21,508 nt of DNA from Deltaproteobacteria bacterium (lineage in GTDB: Bacteria; Myxococcota; UBA796; SXON01). Shown piece by piece: positions 1 to 6,248 of this stretch. Made by a program: the position numbers and the translations under genes. The stretch lies in NCBI GenBank assembly GCA_947483545.1, contig CANKNP010000037.1, positions 1 through 21,508 on the forward strand. The letters run 5' to 3'. Within the stretch, counting starts at the first letter, position 1, and the number at the start of each line of letters is the position of its first letter. The notes beneath the pieces were generated by a model. It made no database searches and had not been told where the DNA came from. It saw only the letters and a program-made list of their open reading frames with translations.

Positions 1-1182
1 ATCCGCGACTACGTGTTCCTGACCGCCGGCGCGTGTGGCCCCTGCCGGTTTGGCACCTACGTGACCGAATACCGCAAGGCGTTGCGCGACTCGGGTTTTG
101 ACGGTTTCCGCGTCATGCTTTTTCAGCAGCAGGGCGGCTTGAAGCAGGCGACGGGCGACGAGGTCGGCCTGGAGCTGAACCCCAAGTTCTTCCTGGCGCT
201 CTTGAAGGCGCTGTTCACCGCGGACGTGGTGAACCTGCTCGGCTACCGGATCCGCCCCTACGAGGTGGTGCCCGGCAGCACGGACGCCGCGCTGGCCCGG
301 TCCAAAGCCATCATCTGCAAGGCCCTCGCTGAGCAGACCAACTTGGTGTTTGCGCTTCGGAAGGTATCGAAGGAGCTCAAGGCGGTCGAGGTGGACAAGA
401 TCCAACCCAAGCCCAAGGTGAGCATCATCGGGGAATTCTGGGCCATGACGACCGAAGGCGACGGCAATTACCACCTGCAGCGGTTCTTGGAGCAGGAGGG
501 CGCTGAGGTCGAGATCCAGCCCCTGATCAACTGGATCCTGTTCATGATCTGGGAGAATACCCACGACACCAAGGAGCGTATGGTCCTGCGCAAGGACGAC
601 GCCGGACGCAAGGGCCTGGAGGGCAAGGACCCGTGGAAGAAGCTGGTGATGTTGAAGGCCGCCGACTACGCTTTGCGTGGCGTGTTCCAAGGCCTGGCCT
701 ATACGACCGGCCTGTATGGCTACCATCTGCCCGACATGGACGAGATCGCGGAATTGGCCAAGGACCACTACGACAACAACGTGCGCGGCGGCGAAGGCCA
801 CATGGAGATCGGCAAGGTCATCCAGTCGGTCCAGAAGAAGAAGGTTCACATGGTCGTGAGCGTGAAGCCGTTTGGGTGCATGCCTTCCTCCGGAGTTTCG
901 GATGGCGTTCAGTCGCTCATCACGCAGCGTTACCCCGAGCTGATTTTCTTGCCGATTGAGACCTCGGGCGATGGTGCCGTGAACGTGCAGAGCCGCGTGC
1001 AGATGATGCTGTTCCGGGCCCGTCAGCGCGCGAAGGAGGAGCTGCAGGCCTCGCTCGACAAGCGTGGGATCTCGCTGGACGACGCCAAGGCGAAGGCCAA
1101 GAAGGCCGGTTGGGGCTCCCTTCGGAACCCGAAGCACGCCGTCATCGGGACCGGCGCGAATATTGTCGAGGCGTTGGGGTAA
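1..1182 (+). CDS. 2-hydroxyacyl-CoA dehydratase / activase-related protein, C-terminal part (5' end outside window)
   Basis: The frame is open from base 1, and GTG at 13 is an internal valine, so this is the last 393 codons of a longer gene. The product resembles the C-terminal dehydratase-like module of large acyl-CoA dehydratase activase-related proteins (HgdB/BcrC-type fold, DUF2229-like). In that family an ATP-driven activase reduces an iron-sulfur dehydratase. Visible cysteines that could bind a cluster are C12 and C15 in the motif ACGPCRFG, and C293 in KPFGCMPSSG. The latter is followed by the family-typical FLPIETSGDGAVNVQSRVQM stretch near the end. The C-terminal tail is Lys/Ala-rich. 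N-terminal activase (BadF/BadG, ASKHA) domains would be expected upstream but cannot be seen. The substrate is unknown; a role in acyl-CoA metabolism is inferred from family only. The gene converges on the next gene with 12 bp between stops. Confidence 0.75.
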   Translation: MRDYVFLTAGACGPCRFGTYVTEYRKALRDSGFDGFRVMLFQQQGGLKQATGDEVGLELNPKFFLALLKALFTADVVNLLGYRIRPYEVVPGSTDAALARSKAIICKALAEQTNLVFALRKVSKELKAVEVDKIQPKPKVSIIGEFWAMTTEGDGNYHLQRFLEQEGAEVEIQPLINWILFMIWENTHDTKERMVLRKDDAGRKGLEGKDPWKKLVMLKAADYALRGVFQGLAYTTGLYGYHLPDMDEIAELAKDHYDNNVRGGEGHMEIGKVIQSVQKKKVHMVVSVKPFGCMPSSGVSDGVQSLITQRYPELIFLPIETSGDGAVNVQSRVQMMLFRARQRAKEELQASLDKRGISLDDAKAKAKKAGWGSLRNPKHAVIGTGANIVEALG

Positions 1183-1185
1183 CCA

Positions 1186-1210
1186 GGGGGCGGCCTACGA
1201 AAAGGCCCCC
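1186..1210. terminator. GC-rich hairpin between convergent genes, possible terminator
   Basis: A run of five G (1186-1190) and GGCC (1192-1195) can pair with GGCCCCC at 1204-1210, leaving one bulged C and an 8-nt loop. The hairpin sits just after the plus-strand stop at 1182 and overlaps the minus-strand stop at 1195-1197, so it could serve both convergent genes. No U-run follows on either strand, so an intrinsic terminator is not proven. Confidence 0.3.
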
Positions 1211-1842
1211 AACACCGCAGCGATCACTGCAACAATCACCAACCCGACGAGGCCTGCCACCACCACCCAGGGCAGGATCGACGGGCCGTCCTCGACCGGC
1301 TCGTCCAGAATCGACGGCGCGGCGAGGTTTCGAATCGGGGGAATGTCCCCGGTGGTCCCCGGCAACGGCGGGATGAGCCCCGTCGTTACGGCCGAGCGTC
1401 CCACCATCTTGTTCAACCGCAGCGGCTTGAGCGTCGCGCTCCGCTGCCGGAGATCGGCCCACTCCCGCGCATTCACCGCCGGCGGAGGCGGGGTCGGACC
1501 CATCGCGGCTTCCAGGAGGGCGACGTGCTCCTCGCTCACGTTCGGCCAGCGCAGGAGCAGCGCGGAGCGCCAGTCGCCGGGAAACTCGCCGAGGTCGAGG
1601 CCGGTGAGAAACTCGAACAGCGCCTGCCCGGCCGCGGAAGCCACGGCGGAGTCTGAGCCCGCTCGCTCGCCTTCGGGCAGGATGAGCGTCTCGCCGAAGA
1701 TGGCGGCGACTCCGGGGGTACAAGGCCCGCCTTTTCCCTCTGCGTGGCGTCGTGCGACGGCGTCGAGCAGGCGGCCCGACCACAGTTCGGCGTCGGGCCA
1801 GGTGAGCGGGGTGGCGAGCGCGTACTCCTTGAGGGTGGGCAT
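1195..1842 (-). CDS. Hypothetical tail-anchored membrane protein, last gene of the MCE operon
   Basis: This 215-residue protein has no family I recognise. The first ~130 residues look globular and mixed alpha, followed by a Pro-rich linker near residues 128-137 (PTPPPPAV). The C-terminal 28 residues (about 188-215, ending VIAAVLGAFS) form one hydrophobic segment with almost nothing behind it. That predicts a tail-anchored inner-membrane protein with its bulk in the cytoplasm. No signal peptide is seen. The start at 1842 is fixed by an in-frame TAA ten bases upstream (1852-1854). There is no good Shine-Dalgarno directly before it. The gene follows the MCE gene by 26 bp and probably belongs to the same transcript, so a role in envelope lipid transport is possible, but this is inference from position only. 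Confidence 0.65.
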   Translation of the reverse strand: MPTLKEYALATPLTWPDAELWSGRLLDAVARRHAEGKGGPCTPGVAAIFGETLILPEGERAGSDSAVASAAGQALFEFLTGLDLGEFPGDWRSALLLRWPNVSEEHVALLEAAMGPTPPPPAVNAREWADLRQRSATLKPLRLNKMVGRSAVTTGLIPPLPGTTGDIPPIRNLAAPSILDEPVEDGPSILPWVVVAGLVGLVIVAVIAAVLGAFS

Positions 1843-1851
1843 GCGGGCCGG

Positions 1852-1869
1852 TTATCCCGGCACCTTCAT
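1852..1869 (-). other. Five-codon mini-ORF overlapping the MCE stop (TGATG), upstream of the 215-aa gene
   Basis: The MCE stop codon TGA shares its last base with an ATG at 1869. This ATG opens five codons (encoding MKVPG) ending in TAA at 1852, in the same frame as the downstream gene that starts at 1842, nine bases later. A G-rich, Shine-Dalgarno-like stretch (GGGGAGG) precedes it. The arrangement would suit termination followed by re-initiation. It may also be chance. Confidence 0.3.
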
Positions 1870-2822
1870 CACCTCCCCTTGCCCTTCTCCGGCTCCCCCT
1901 CCACCCCCTTCGTCAACGTCTTCAGCGGCTTCTTCTCAAACGCAGCCATGAACCGGTCCAGGCTCGCGCTCGAGTGATCAAGCTGGGTGACGATGCGCCC
2001 CATCTCCGTCTCCTGGTCGGGATCGTACGCTTGGATCGCCTTCGCCGCGCCCCGCAGCTCCTCCAGCGTGTGCGCGAGGTCGGCCACGAGCGCGACCAAC
2101 TCCCCCTCTTCCGCGAGCACCCGGTTCAGTCCGGCGGCGGCTTTGTCCGCGGTCACGAGGGTCGCTTGGAGCTGCGCAAGGTCGCGATCCAGCGCCGGTC
2201 CCGCGCGGGCCGCTGCTCTGTCCACATTGCCGGCGAGGCGATCCACCGACGCCATCGTCGTATTCATCGCCATCAGCGAGACGTCGAGGCGCTGGACCGT
2301 CGCCGCGAGGCCCTTGTCCTTCTCGGGCGATCGGCCGTCCACCAACACGTCGCGCATCTCGCCGGTGATGATGTTCATGTCGTCGAGGGAGCGCTTGGCC
2401 AGCAAGTAGAGATCCGTCAGCGTGGTCTCAGGCGTGGCGTGGATGGCACCGCCGGGCGGCAAAACGCCGGTCTGATTGTCGGGCGGGACGAGGCGCAAGA
2501 GCACGCCGCCGGCCATCGAGCGGGAGGCGATGATCCCGGTCGTGCCGATGGGAACGGGCACATCGGGCCGCAACGCGATCGTGAGCTCGAAGTGGAGACG
2601 CGGGGTGGGGCGCACCTCCACGCGCTCGACGAGGCCCAAGGCGTAGCCGCCCATCTCGACGGACGTGCCCTCGGTGCAGCCCGCGAGGTTCTCGGCGCTC
2701 ACGACATAGCGGGTGGCGTTCGGTTGGAATTGGTTTGCGGCGGACAACGCGAACGCGCCCGCCATGGTCACAGCGGCGCCGATGACGAACAGCCCTGTCC
2801 AGAAGTTGCGGTCCAGGGCCAT
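1869..2822 (-). CDS. mlaD: MCE-domain (MlaD-like) lipid-transport protein
   Basis: This 317-residue protein has one N-terminal membrane segment (about residues 8-28, FWTGLFVIGAAVTMAGAFAL). A single MCE domain follows (about 35-130), recognisable from NLAGCTEGTSVEMGGYALGL, then the VRV/IAL strand region and the RSMAGGVLLRLVP strand. A long alpha-helical region with likely coiled coil (about 150-300) ends in a basic tail. MCE proteins form periplasmic rings or needles that carry phospholipids between inner and outer membrane, together with an MlaE permease and an MlaF ATPase. The start at 2822 overlaps the upstream stop by one base (TGATG) with GGAG ten bases before it, so the two genes are translationally coupled. 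The open frame extends to 3245, but that extra part lies antiparallel in frame to the ABC gene and is not used. An MlaE permease gene is missing from the operon. Confidence 0.85.
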   Translation of the reverse strand: MALDRNFWTGLFVIGAAVTMAGAFALSAANQFQPNATRYVVSAENLAGCTEGTSVEMGGYALGLVERVEVRPTPRLHFELTIALRPDVPVPIGTTGIIASRSMAGGVLLRLVPPDNQTGVLPPGGAIHATPETTLTDLYLLAKRSLDDMNIITGEMRDVLVDGRSPEKDKGLAATVQRLDVSLMAMNTTMASVDRLAGNVDRAAARAGPALDRDLAQLQATLVTADKAAAGLNRVLAEEGELVALVADLAHTLEELRGAAKAIQAYDPDQETEMGRIVTQLDHSSASLDRFMAAFEKKPLKTLTKGVEGEPEKGKGR

Positions 2823-3427
2823 CAGTCCGGTGACTCCAGGGCGACGAGCCGGGCGCCGATCTTGTGCGCGTCCGTCAGGTCGGAGGTGGTCAGGAGCACG
2901 GAGACGCGATGCGCCGCCAGCTCGGAGCGGAGCCACTCGGCGACCTCGTTGGCCGTCGCCGCAGAGAGCCCGCGAAACGGCTCCTCCAGCAGCAGCAGAT
3001 CGGCGTGGAGGGCCATCGCGCGGGCCAGTTGAACGAGCTGACAGGCCTCTGTCGCGAGCGCTCCCGGCCGCATATCGGCGACGCGCTCCAACCCGAGCCC
3101 GGTGAGCACCTCGAGGGCGTTGGCGCGCGCGGGGGCCGCGGGCATCCCGGCAAAGCGCAGGGGCAGGATGATGTTGTCGAGGACGCTCAAGTTGCTCAGC
3201 AGACCGCCAACCGAGAAGACGTAGCCCACGCGCGTGGCGGTGCAACGAACGGTGCCAGGCCGGGCCTCCCGCAGGCCGGCGGCGACACGCAGGAGCCAGC
3301 GCTTGCCGCTCCCTCCGGCAGCGTGCAGCGCGACCGCGTCGCCCTTGTGGAGGGTCAGATCGAGGGGCCGGGCACCGCGGCTGGCGACGCCCCGAAGCTC
3401 AAGGACCGCAGCTCGGGGCTCAGTCAG
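2822..3427 (-). CDS. MlaF-type ABC protein with degenerate nucleotide-binding motifs (probable pseudo-ATPase)
   Basis: The overall fold matches an MlaF-like ABC domain: N-terminal strand AAVLELRGV, P-loop region, GYVF...GGLLSNLSVLDNI after the Q-loop, signature helix ending QLARAM, then LLLLEEPFRGLSA. Almost every functional motif is altered. The Walker A is AAGGSGKRW: first Gly to Ala, and the Ser/Thr after Lys is Arg. The Q-loop Gln is Ser (GYVFS). The LSGG signature reads LATE. The Walker B Asp is Glu (LLLLEEP). The H-loop His is Ser (LTTSDL). Length is about 201 residues, short for MlaF (about 260). No ATG, GTG or TTG lies in frame before the P-loop. CTG at 3427 overlaps the upstream stop (CTGA) and gives a normal MlaF-like N-terminus, so I choose it; GTG at 3229 would delete the P-loop. 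It probably cannot hydrolyse ATP in the usual way, and could be a structural or regulatory subunit. Confidence 0.7.
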   Translation of the reverse strand: MTEPRAAVLELRGVASRGARPLDLTLHKGDAVALHAAGGSGKRWLLRVAAGLREARPGTVRCTATRVGYVFSVGGLLSNLSVLDNIILPLRFAGMPAAPARANALEVLTGLGLERVADMRPGALATEACQLVQLARAMALHADLLLLEEPFRGLSAATANEVAEWLRSELAAHRVSVLLTTSDLTDAHKIGARLVALESPD

Positions 3428-3990
3428 TACTGCGCCGTCAAGGAGATGGGCGTGATCGTCGCGTGGTCCCCGGCAGGCGCGACCTGAGCCAGATCACAAC
3501 GACCCTCGCTCACCGCCACGACCACAAGCCCAAGCTCGGCCAGCATCGAGCCCGGAGAGACGACGATCTCCTCGCCGTTGGGCAACCCCAGGATAGCGCG
3601 AGGGGGCTGCGCTTGGGGCAGCGTGCTCAGGAGCCGGACCGGCCAGCGGGTCTGGGGCGGAAGCCCGACGGATGGCGGGGCGGGCGGCGGGGCGGCGGCC
3701 GCTGGCGGCGTTGTCGGGGAGAGCGGCTCGCCGGGGAGCGCGTCCACATCGACACCGGCGGCGGTGGCGATGGACACGGTGCCCTTGGCCATGTCCTCGC
3801 TGGAGAGCCGGATGGGCTCGACCTCAACGAACGCGTCGCTCACGACCTCCGCGGGAGCGGCGCCCGCCGAGACCTGGACGGGGGCGAAGGGGTTGTCGCC
3901 CGGCGGCGTCGAGGAGCATGCCGCCAGGGCCAGCGCGAGCGCGGTGGGCGGCAACGCGAGGCGGCAGCACCACCGAGTCGAAATGCGCAT
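3424..3990 (-). CDS. Lipoprotein with PilP/GspC-like C-terminal domain, first gene of the MCE operon
   Basis: This 188-residue protein has a signal peptide ending in the lipobox LAAC, with Cys25 as the lipid attachment site and Ser at +2, so the outer membrane is likely by the E. coli sorting rule. A Pro/Ala-rich linker spans about residues 88-115. The last ~75 residues (WPVRLLSTLPQAQPPRAILG onward, then LPNGEEIVVSPGSMLAELGL and VVAVSEGRCDLAQV) resemble the small beta-domain of type IV pilus PilP or type II secretion GspC. That domain binds secretin N-domains. The match is by pattern, not by search. The stop overlaps the proposed CTG start of the ABC gene by four bases, so it belongs to the MCE operon. 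What it does there is unknown: a periplasmic adaptor for the MCE protein or for a distant secretin are both possible. Confidence 0.6.
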   Translation of the reverse strand: MRISTRWCCRLALPPTALALALAACSSTPPGDNPFAPVQVSAGAAPAEVVSDAFVEVEPIRLSSEDMAKGTVSIATAAGVDVDALPGEPLSPTTPPAAAAPPPAPPSVGLPPQTRWPVRLLSTLPQAQPPRAILGLPNGEEIVVSPGSMLAELGLVVVAVSEGRCDLAQVAPAGDHATITPISLTAQY

Positions 3991-4220
3991 CCGGGGAGGC
4001 TATCAGATCGGGGCTCCTCGTGTCGGGCGGATCGGGAGGGCCTCCCTTTCGCTCACCGGCCCATGGATGGGGAGGGCCTCCCTTTCGCTCACCGGGCGAC
4101 CGATCGGGAGGGCCTCCGTTTCGCTCACCGGGCGACGGATCGGGAGGGCCTCCCTTTCGCTCACGCCAAAGTTTGTCGCCCTCGACCGCAACACACAAGG
4201 CAGAGCGGTTACCGCCGGCC
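3991..4220. promoter_or_regulatory. Divergent intergenic region between the MCE operon and the 391-aa gene
   Basis: This 230-bp gap lies between two genes transcribed away from each other, so both promoters should be here. More than half is filled by the 36-bp tandem repeat. I could not assign convincing -35/-10 boxes. Overlapping open frames cross it on both strands, but they have no start signals and only reflect a 36-bp (12-codon) repeat without stop codons. Confidence 0.4.
4034..4164. repeat. Tandem 36-bp repeat, three full and one partial unit, each with a 13-bp palindrome
   Basis: Units start at 4034, 4070, 4106 and 4142, giving an exact 36-bp period. The first 23 bases of each unit are the same apart from one C-to-G change in unit 3. 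The remaining 13 bases are nearly identical in units 2 and 3, diverge in unit 1 and are lost after unit 4. Each core begins GGGAGGGCCTCCC, an inverted repeat symmetrical around one central base, followed by TTTCGCTCAC. There are no unique spacers, so it is not a CRISPR array. It lies entirely in the intergenic region between divergent genes. Confidence 0.9.
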
Positions 4221-5396
4221 ATGCCCACGCCCGATCTGGAAGCCCTCGCCGCCGGCCGGCTGTATGTCCTCGACGAGGGGCGCCGATCCGTGCGCTCGGC
4301 GAACCTCGCGCCCGGATCGACGGTTCTTTTGCACCGTTCCTACCGGCGGAATGCGACGGTTCGTCGAAGACGCCGAGCCCGTCGCTTTCCACCTGGAACG
4401 GTGCGGTTAGGGGCCAGCCCGGCTCCAAGTCAAGTCCTTCCGGGGACTTCGAGCGGTGTTGCGCGCCGAGCGCCCGGGCTGGCCCCGCCGCGGTTGCGGG
4501 CATGGTTCGGACGCAGCGTGCTGGACGGCGCGCCCGGGCTCATGGTGCTGGAGGCCGGGCCGGCAGGGATCGAACGGCTGGAGATGACCGTCGGGTCCCA
4601 GGTTCCGCCCTACCCCCCGTTTCGTCGGGCCGAGCCATCGGCCGGGCTGAAGCTGCACCTGGACGTGGCGCGGCGGGCGCTGACCCTGACGGCAGAGCTG
4701 GAGAAGGGCGGTACGGCCTTCGCCCTCGCGGAGGGGCACCTCACGGCGCTGCCCGGGGCCGGCCTGGTCGTCGTCTTGGATGGCCGGGTGTTCCGGTCGT
4801 TCGCGCCCTGGACGGATGTCGCAGGGCGGCTCTCGATTGCGCCTGGGGCGGTCCCGGTCCCGGTGGCCCCCGACATCGCCATGGTCATCGCCGCTGTGTC
4901 GAGAGACCTCGCGGAGGCCGAACGGCAACTGAACGCGGGGATCCTCCTCAGCAGCGAGCGCGGACAATGTTTTCTACGCCTGGGCGAGCACACGCTGTCG
5001 CTTCGGGACTGGCAGACAGAGGACCCCCAAACCCTCGTCGCCTCCCCGTTCTACACCCGGGTGCGGCCGTCCGAGTGGATATGGACCCTCTTGGACGCGC
5101 GCCCGCTGCGGCCCATCCCTTTGCCCGACCCCCTTGCGGCCGTGCTTCCCAAACTTCGCGCAGCGCTCGCGATCACCTGCGAGCAGGCGATCGACCACCT
5201 GGTCGCAGGACTCCGAGCCGGTCGCGCGATCCACGGGGGGCCGACGACCGACCAGCGTTGGAAGCTGCATTGTCTGCGGGGTCGGTTCGTCATGACGGGC
5301 AAGGACCCCGAGGGGGTCTCCCACGACGATGTGCTCACCGAGGCTCAGGTGCGCGAGATGTTCGCCACCTACCCCATGTTTGGGCTCGGAGACTGA
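4221..5396 (+). CDS. Hypothetical protein (391 aa), with a suspect segment near codons 35-80
   Basis: I recognise no family. The protein has no signal peptide or clear membrane segment; it looks soluble, with several beta-rich stretches (for example GLVVVLDGRVFRSFAPW and FLRLGEHTLSLRDW) and an acidic C-terminal third. The ATG at 4221 is the natural start, with GC-rich third codon positions from it, but it has no obvious Shine-Dalgarno. From about 4323 to 4458 the third positions become AT-rich and the product is very Arg-rich (RRNATVRRRRRARRF), while another frame looks more protein-like there. From about 4460 onward coding statistics are normal. This may reflect two sequence errors or a damaged gene. 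It is divergent from the MCE operon, and its last 28 bases overlap the 3' end of the gene on the other strand. Confidence 0.55.
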   Translation: MPTPDLEALAAGRLYVLDEGRRSVRSANLAPGSTVLLHRSYRRNATVRRRRRARRFPPGTVRLGASPAPSQVLPGTSSGVARRAPGLAPPRLRAWFGRSVLDGAPGLMVLEAGPAGIERLEMTVGSQVPPYPPFRRAEPSAGLKLHLDVARRALTLTAELEKGGTAFALAEGHLTALPGAGLVVVLDGRVFRSFAPWTDVAGRLSIAPGAVPVPVAPDIAMVIAAVSRDLAEAERQLNAGILLSSERGQCFLRLGEHTLSLRDWQTEDPQTLVASPFYTRVRPSEWIWTLLDARPLRPIPLPDPLAAVLPKLRAALAITCEQAIDHLVAGLRAGRAIHGGPTTDQRWKLHCLRGRFVMTGKDPEGVSHDDVLTEAQVREMFATYPMFGLGD

Positions 5397-6166
5397 ACCG
5401 CGGCCCAGGCCAGCACCCTCTCCTGGAGCCACTCGACGCCGTCCACGAGCCTTGGCCCCGGCCGCCCGAAGTACCGCTCCGGTGCGGCGTGAAGCTGGCC
5501 GCTTCGAACCCCTGGAATGTCCTGCCAACCCTCGCGCTCGGCCATCTTCTGCGGGACCTGACGTTCATGCGGGACGCCGCACCAGCAAGTCAGCAGCAGA
5601 TCCGGCGCGCGTGGCGGGACCTCGTGGTTGTGGACCGGCGTGGAGCGGACGTCCAGCTCGGCGAACAGGGAGTCGCCCCCGGCGATCGTGATCATCTCCG
5701 TCGTCCAGCAGCGCCGCCCCGGGACGATCACTGGCTTTGGCCACCACTCCAAGAACACCTTCGGTCGAACGCCGGGTGCGCGTGAACGTGCCGCGTTCAA
5801 CCTGGCTTGCATGCCCTCAACGACCAGGTCTGCGAGGGATCCTCGCCCGGTCAAGCGCCCCAGCACCCGGATCGACTGGAACACGCCCGCGATCGACTCG
5901 GCGTCCATGACCAAGTGCGGGATCCCCGCGGCGTCGAGCCCCGCGAGGTTGTGCTCCATGCCCGGGACGGACAGCGACGAGAGCACCAGATCTGGCTTCA
6001 ACGCCTGGATCGCGCCGATGTCCACGGTCAGGTCGGGCCCGACGCGCGGCAGGGCGTTCACCGACTCGGGGTAGTCCGACGACCGGTCAAGGCCAACCAA
6101 CGCGGATTCCAACCCGAGGACACAGGCGATCTCGGTGTTGGAGGGACAGATCGAAACGATGCGCAT
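5369..6166 (-). CDS. BtuF/TroA-like substrate-binding protein (cobalamin or iron-complex type), no signal peptide
   Basis: The 265-residue protein matches class III periplasmic binding proteins of vitamin B12/ferric siderophore uptake (COG0614). The N-terminus MRIVSICPSNTEIACVLGL and the following VGLDRSSDYP correspond to the BtuF motifs RIVSLAPSNTE and GVTDYCDYP. The family region ALKPDLVLSS follows, then VFLEWWPKPVIVPG and EVPPRAPDLLLTCWCG in the C-terminal lobe. Unlike true BtuF, translation from the ATG at 6166 gives no signal peptide. The frame is open further upstream, but that part (ALRAVERRW-like, Arg-rich) is not signal-like. Signal-less relatives are often annotated as cobalamin-binding proteins. 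No BtuC/BtuD genes are nearby, so transport is unproven. An 82-bp gap separates it from the upstream gene. Confidence 0.75.
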   Translation of the reverse strand: MRIVSICPSNTEIACVLGLESALVGLDRSSDYPESVNALPRVGPDLTVDIGAIQALKPDLVLSSLSVPGMEHNLAGLDAAGIPHLVMDAESIAGVFQSIRVLGRLTGRGSLADLVVEGMQARLNAARSRAPGVRPKVFLEWWPKPVIVPGRRCWTTEMITIAGGDSLFAELDVRSTPVHNHEVPPRAPDLLLTCWCGVPHERQVPQKMAEREGWQDIPGVRSGQLHAAPERYFGRPGPRLVDGVEWLQERVLAWAAVQSPSPNMG

Positions 6167-6248
6167 TACCCGGCCCGCCGATGTCCAGCGGCGTTCCACG
6201 GCCCGAATCGAACCCGCGGCCCGGGGAGCGAGCCGCCCAAACGCCGGT

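Noticed and set aside
2822..3229. Start of the ABC gene at GTG 3229
   Set aside because: That start would remove the P-loop and leave a 200-base gap after the lipoprotein gene; the frame is open upstream with good ABC homology back to CTG at 3427.
4034..4164. CRISPR array
   Set aside because: The period is 36 bp, similar to a CRISPR repeat, but units abut directly with no unique spacers, only short variable ends, and no cas genes are nearby.
4003..4503. A minus-strand repeat protein with SEREALPI-type 12-residue repeats
   Set aside because: The repeat lacks stop codons in most frames because its length is divisible by three. The frame has no ribosome site and runs antisense through the coding start of the plus-strand gene.
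6201..6220. tRNA gene on the minus strand (GGTTCGATTC resembles a T-loop)
   Set aside because: The bases around the loop do not form a 5-bp T stem, and no acceptor, D or anticodon arms could be built upstream.
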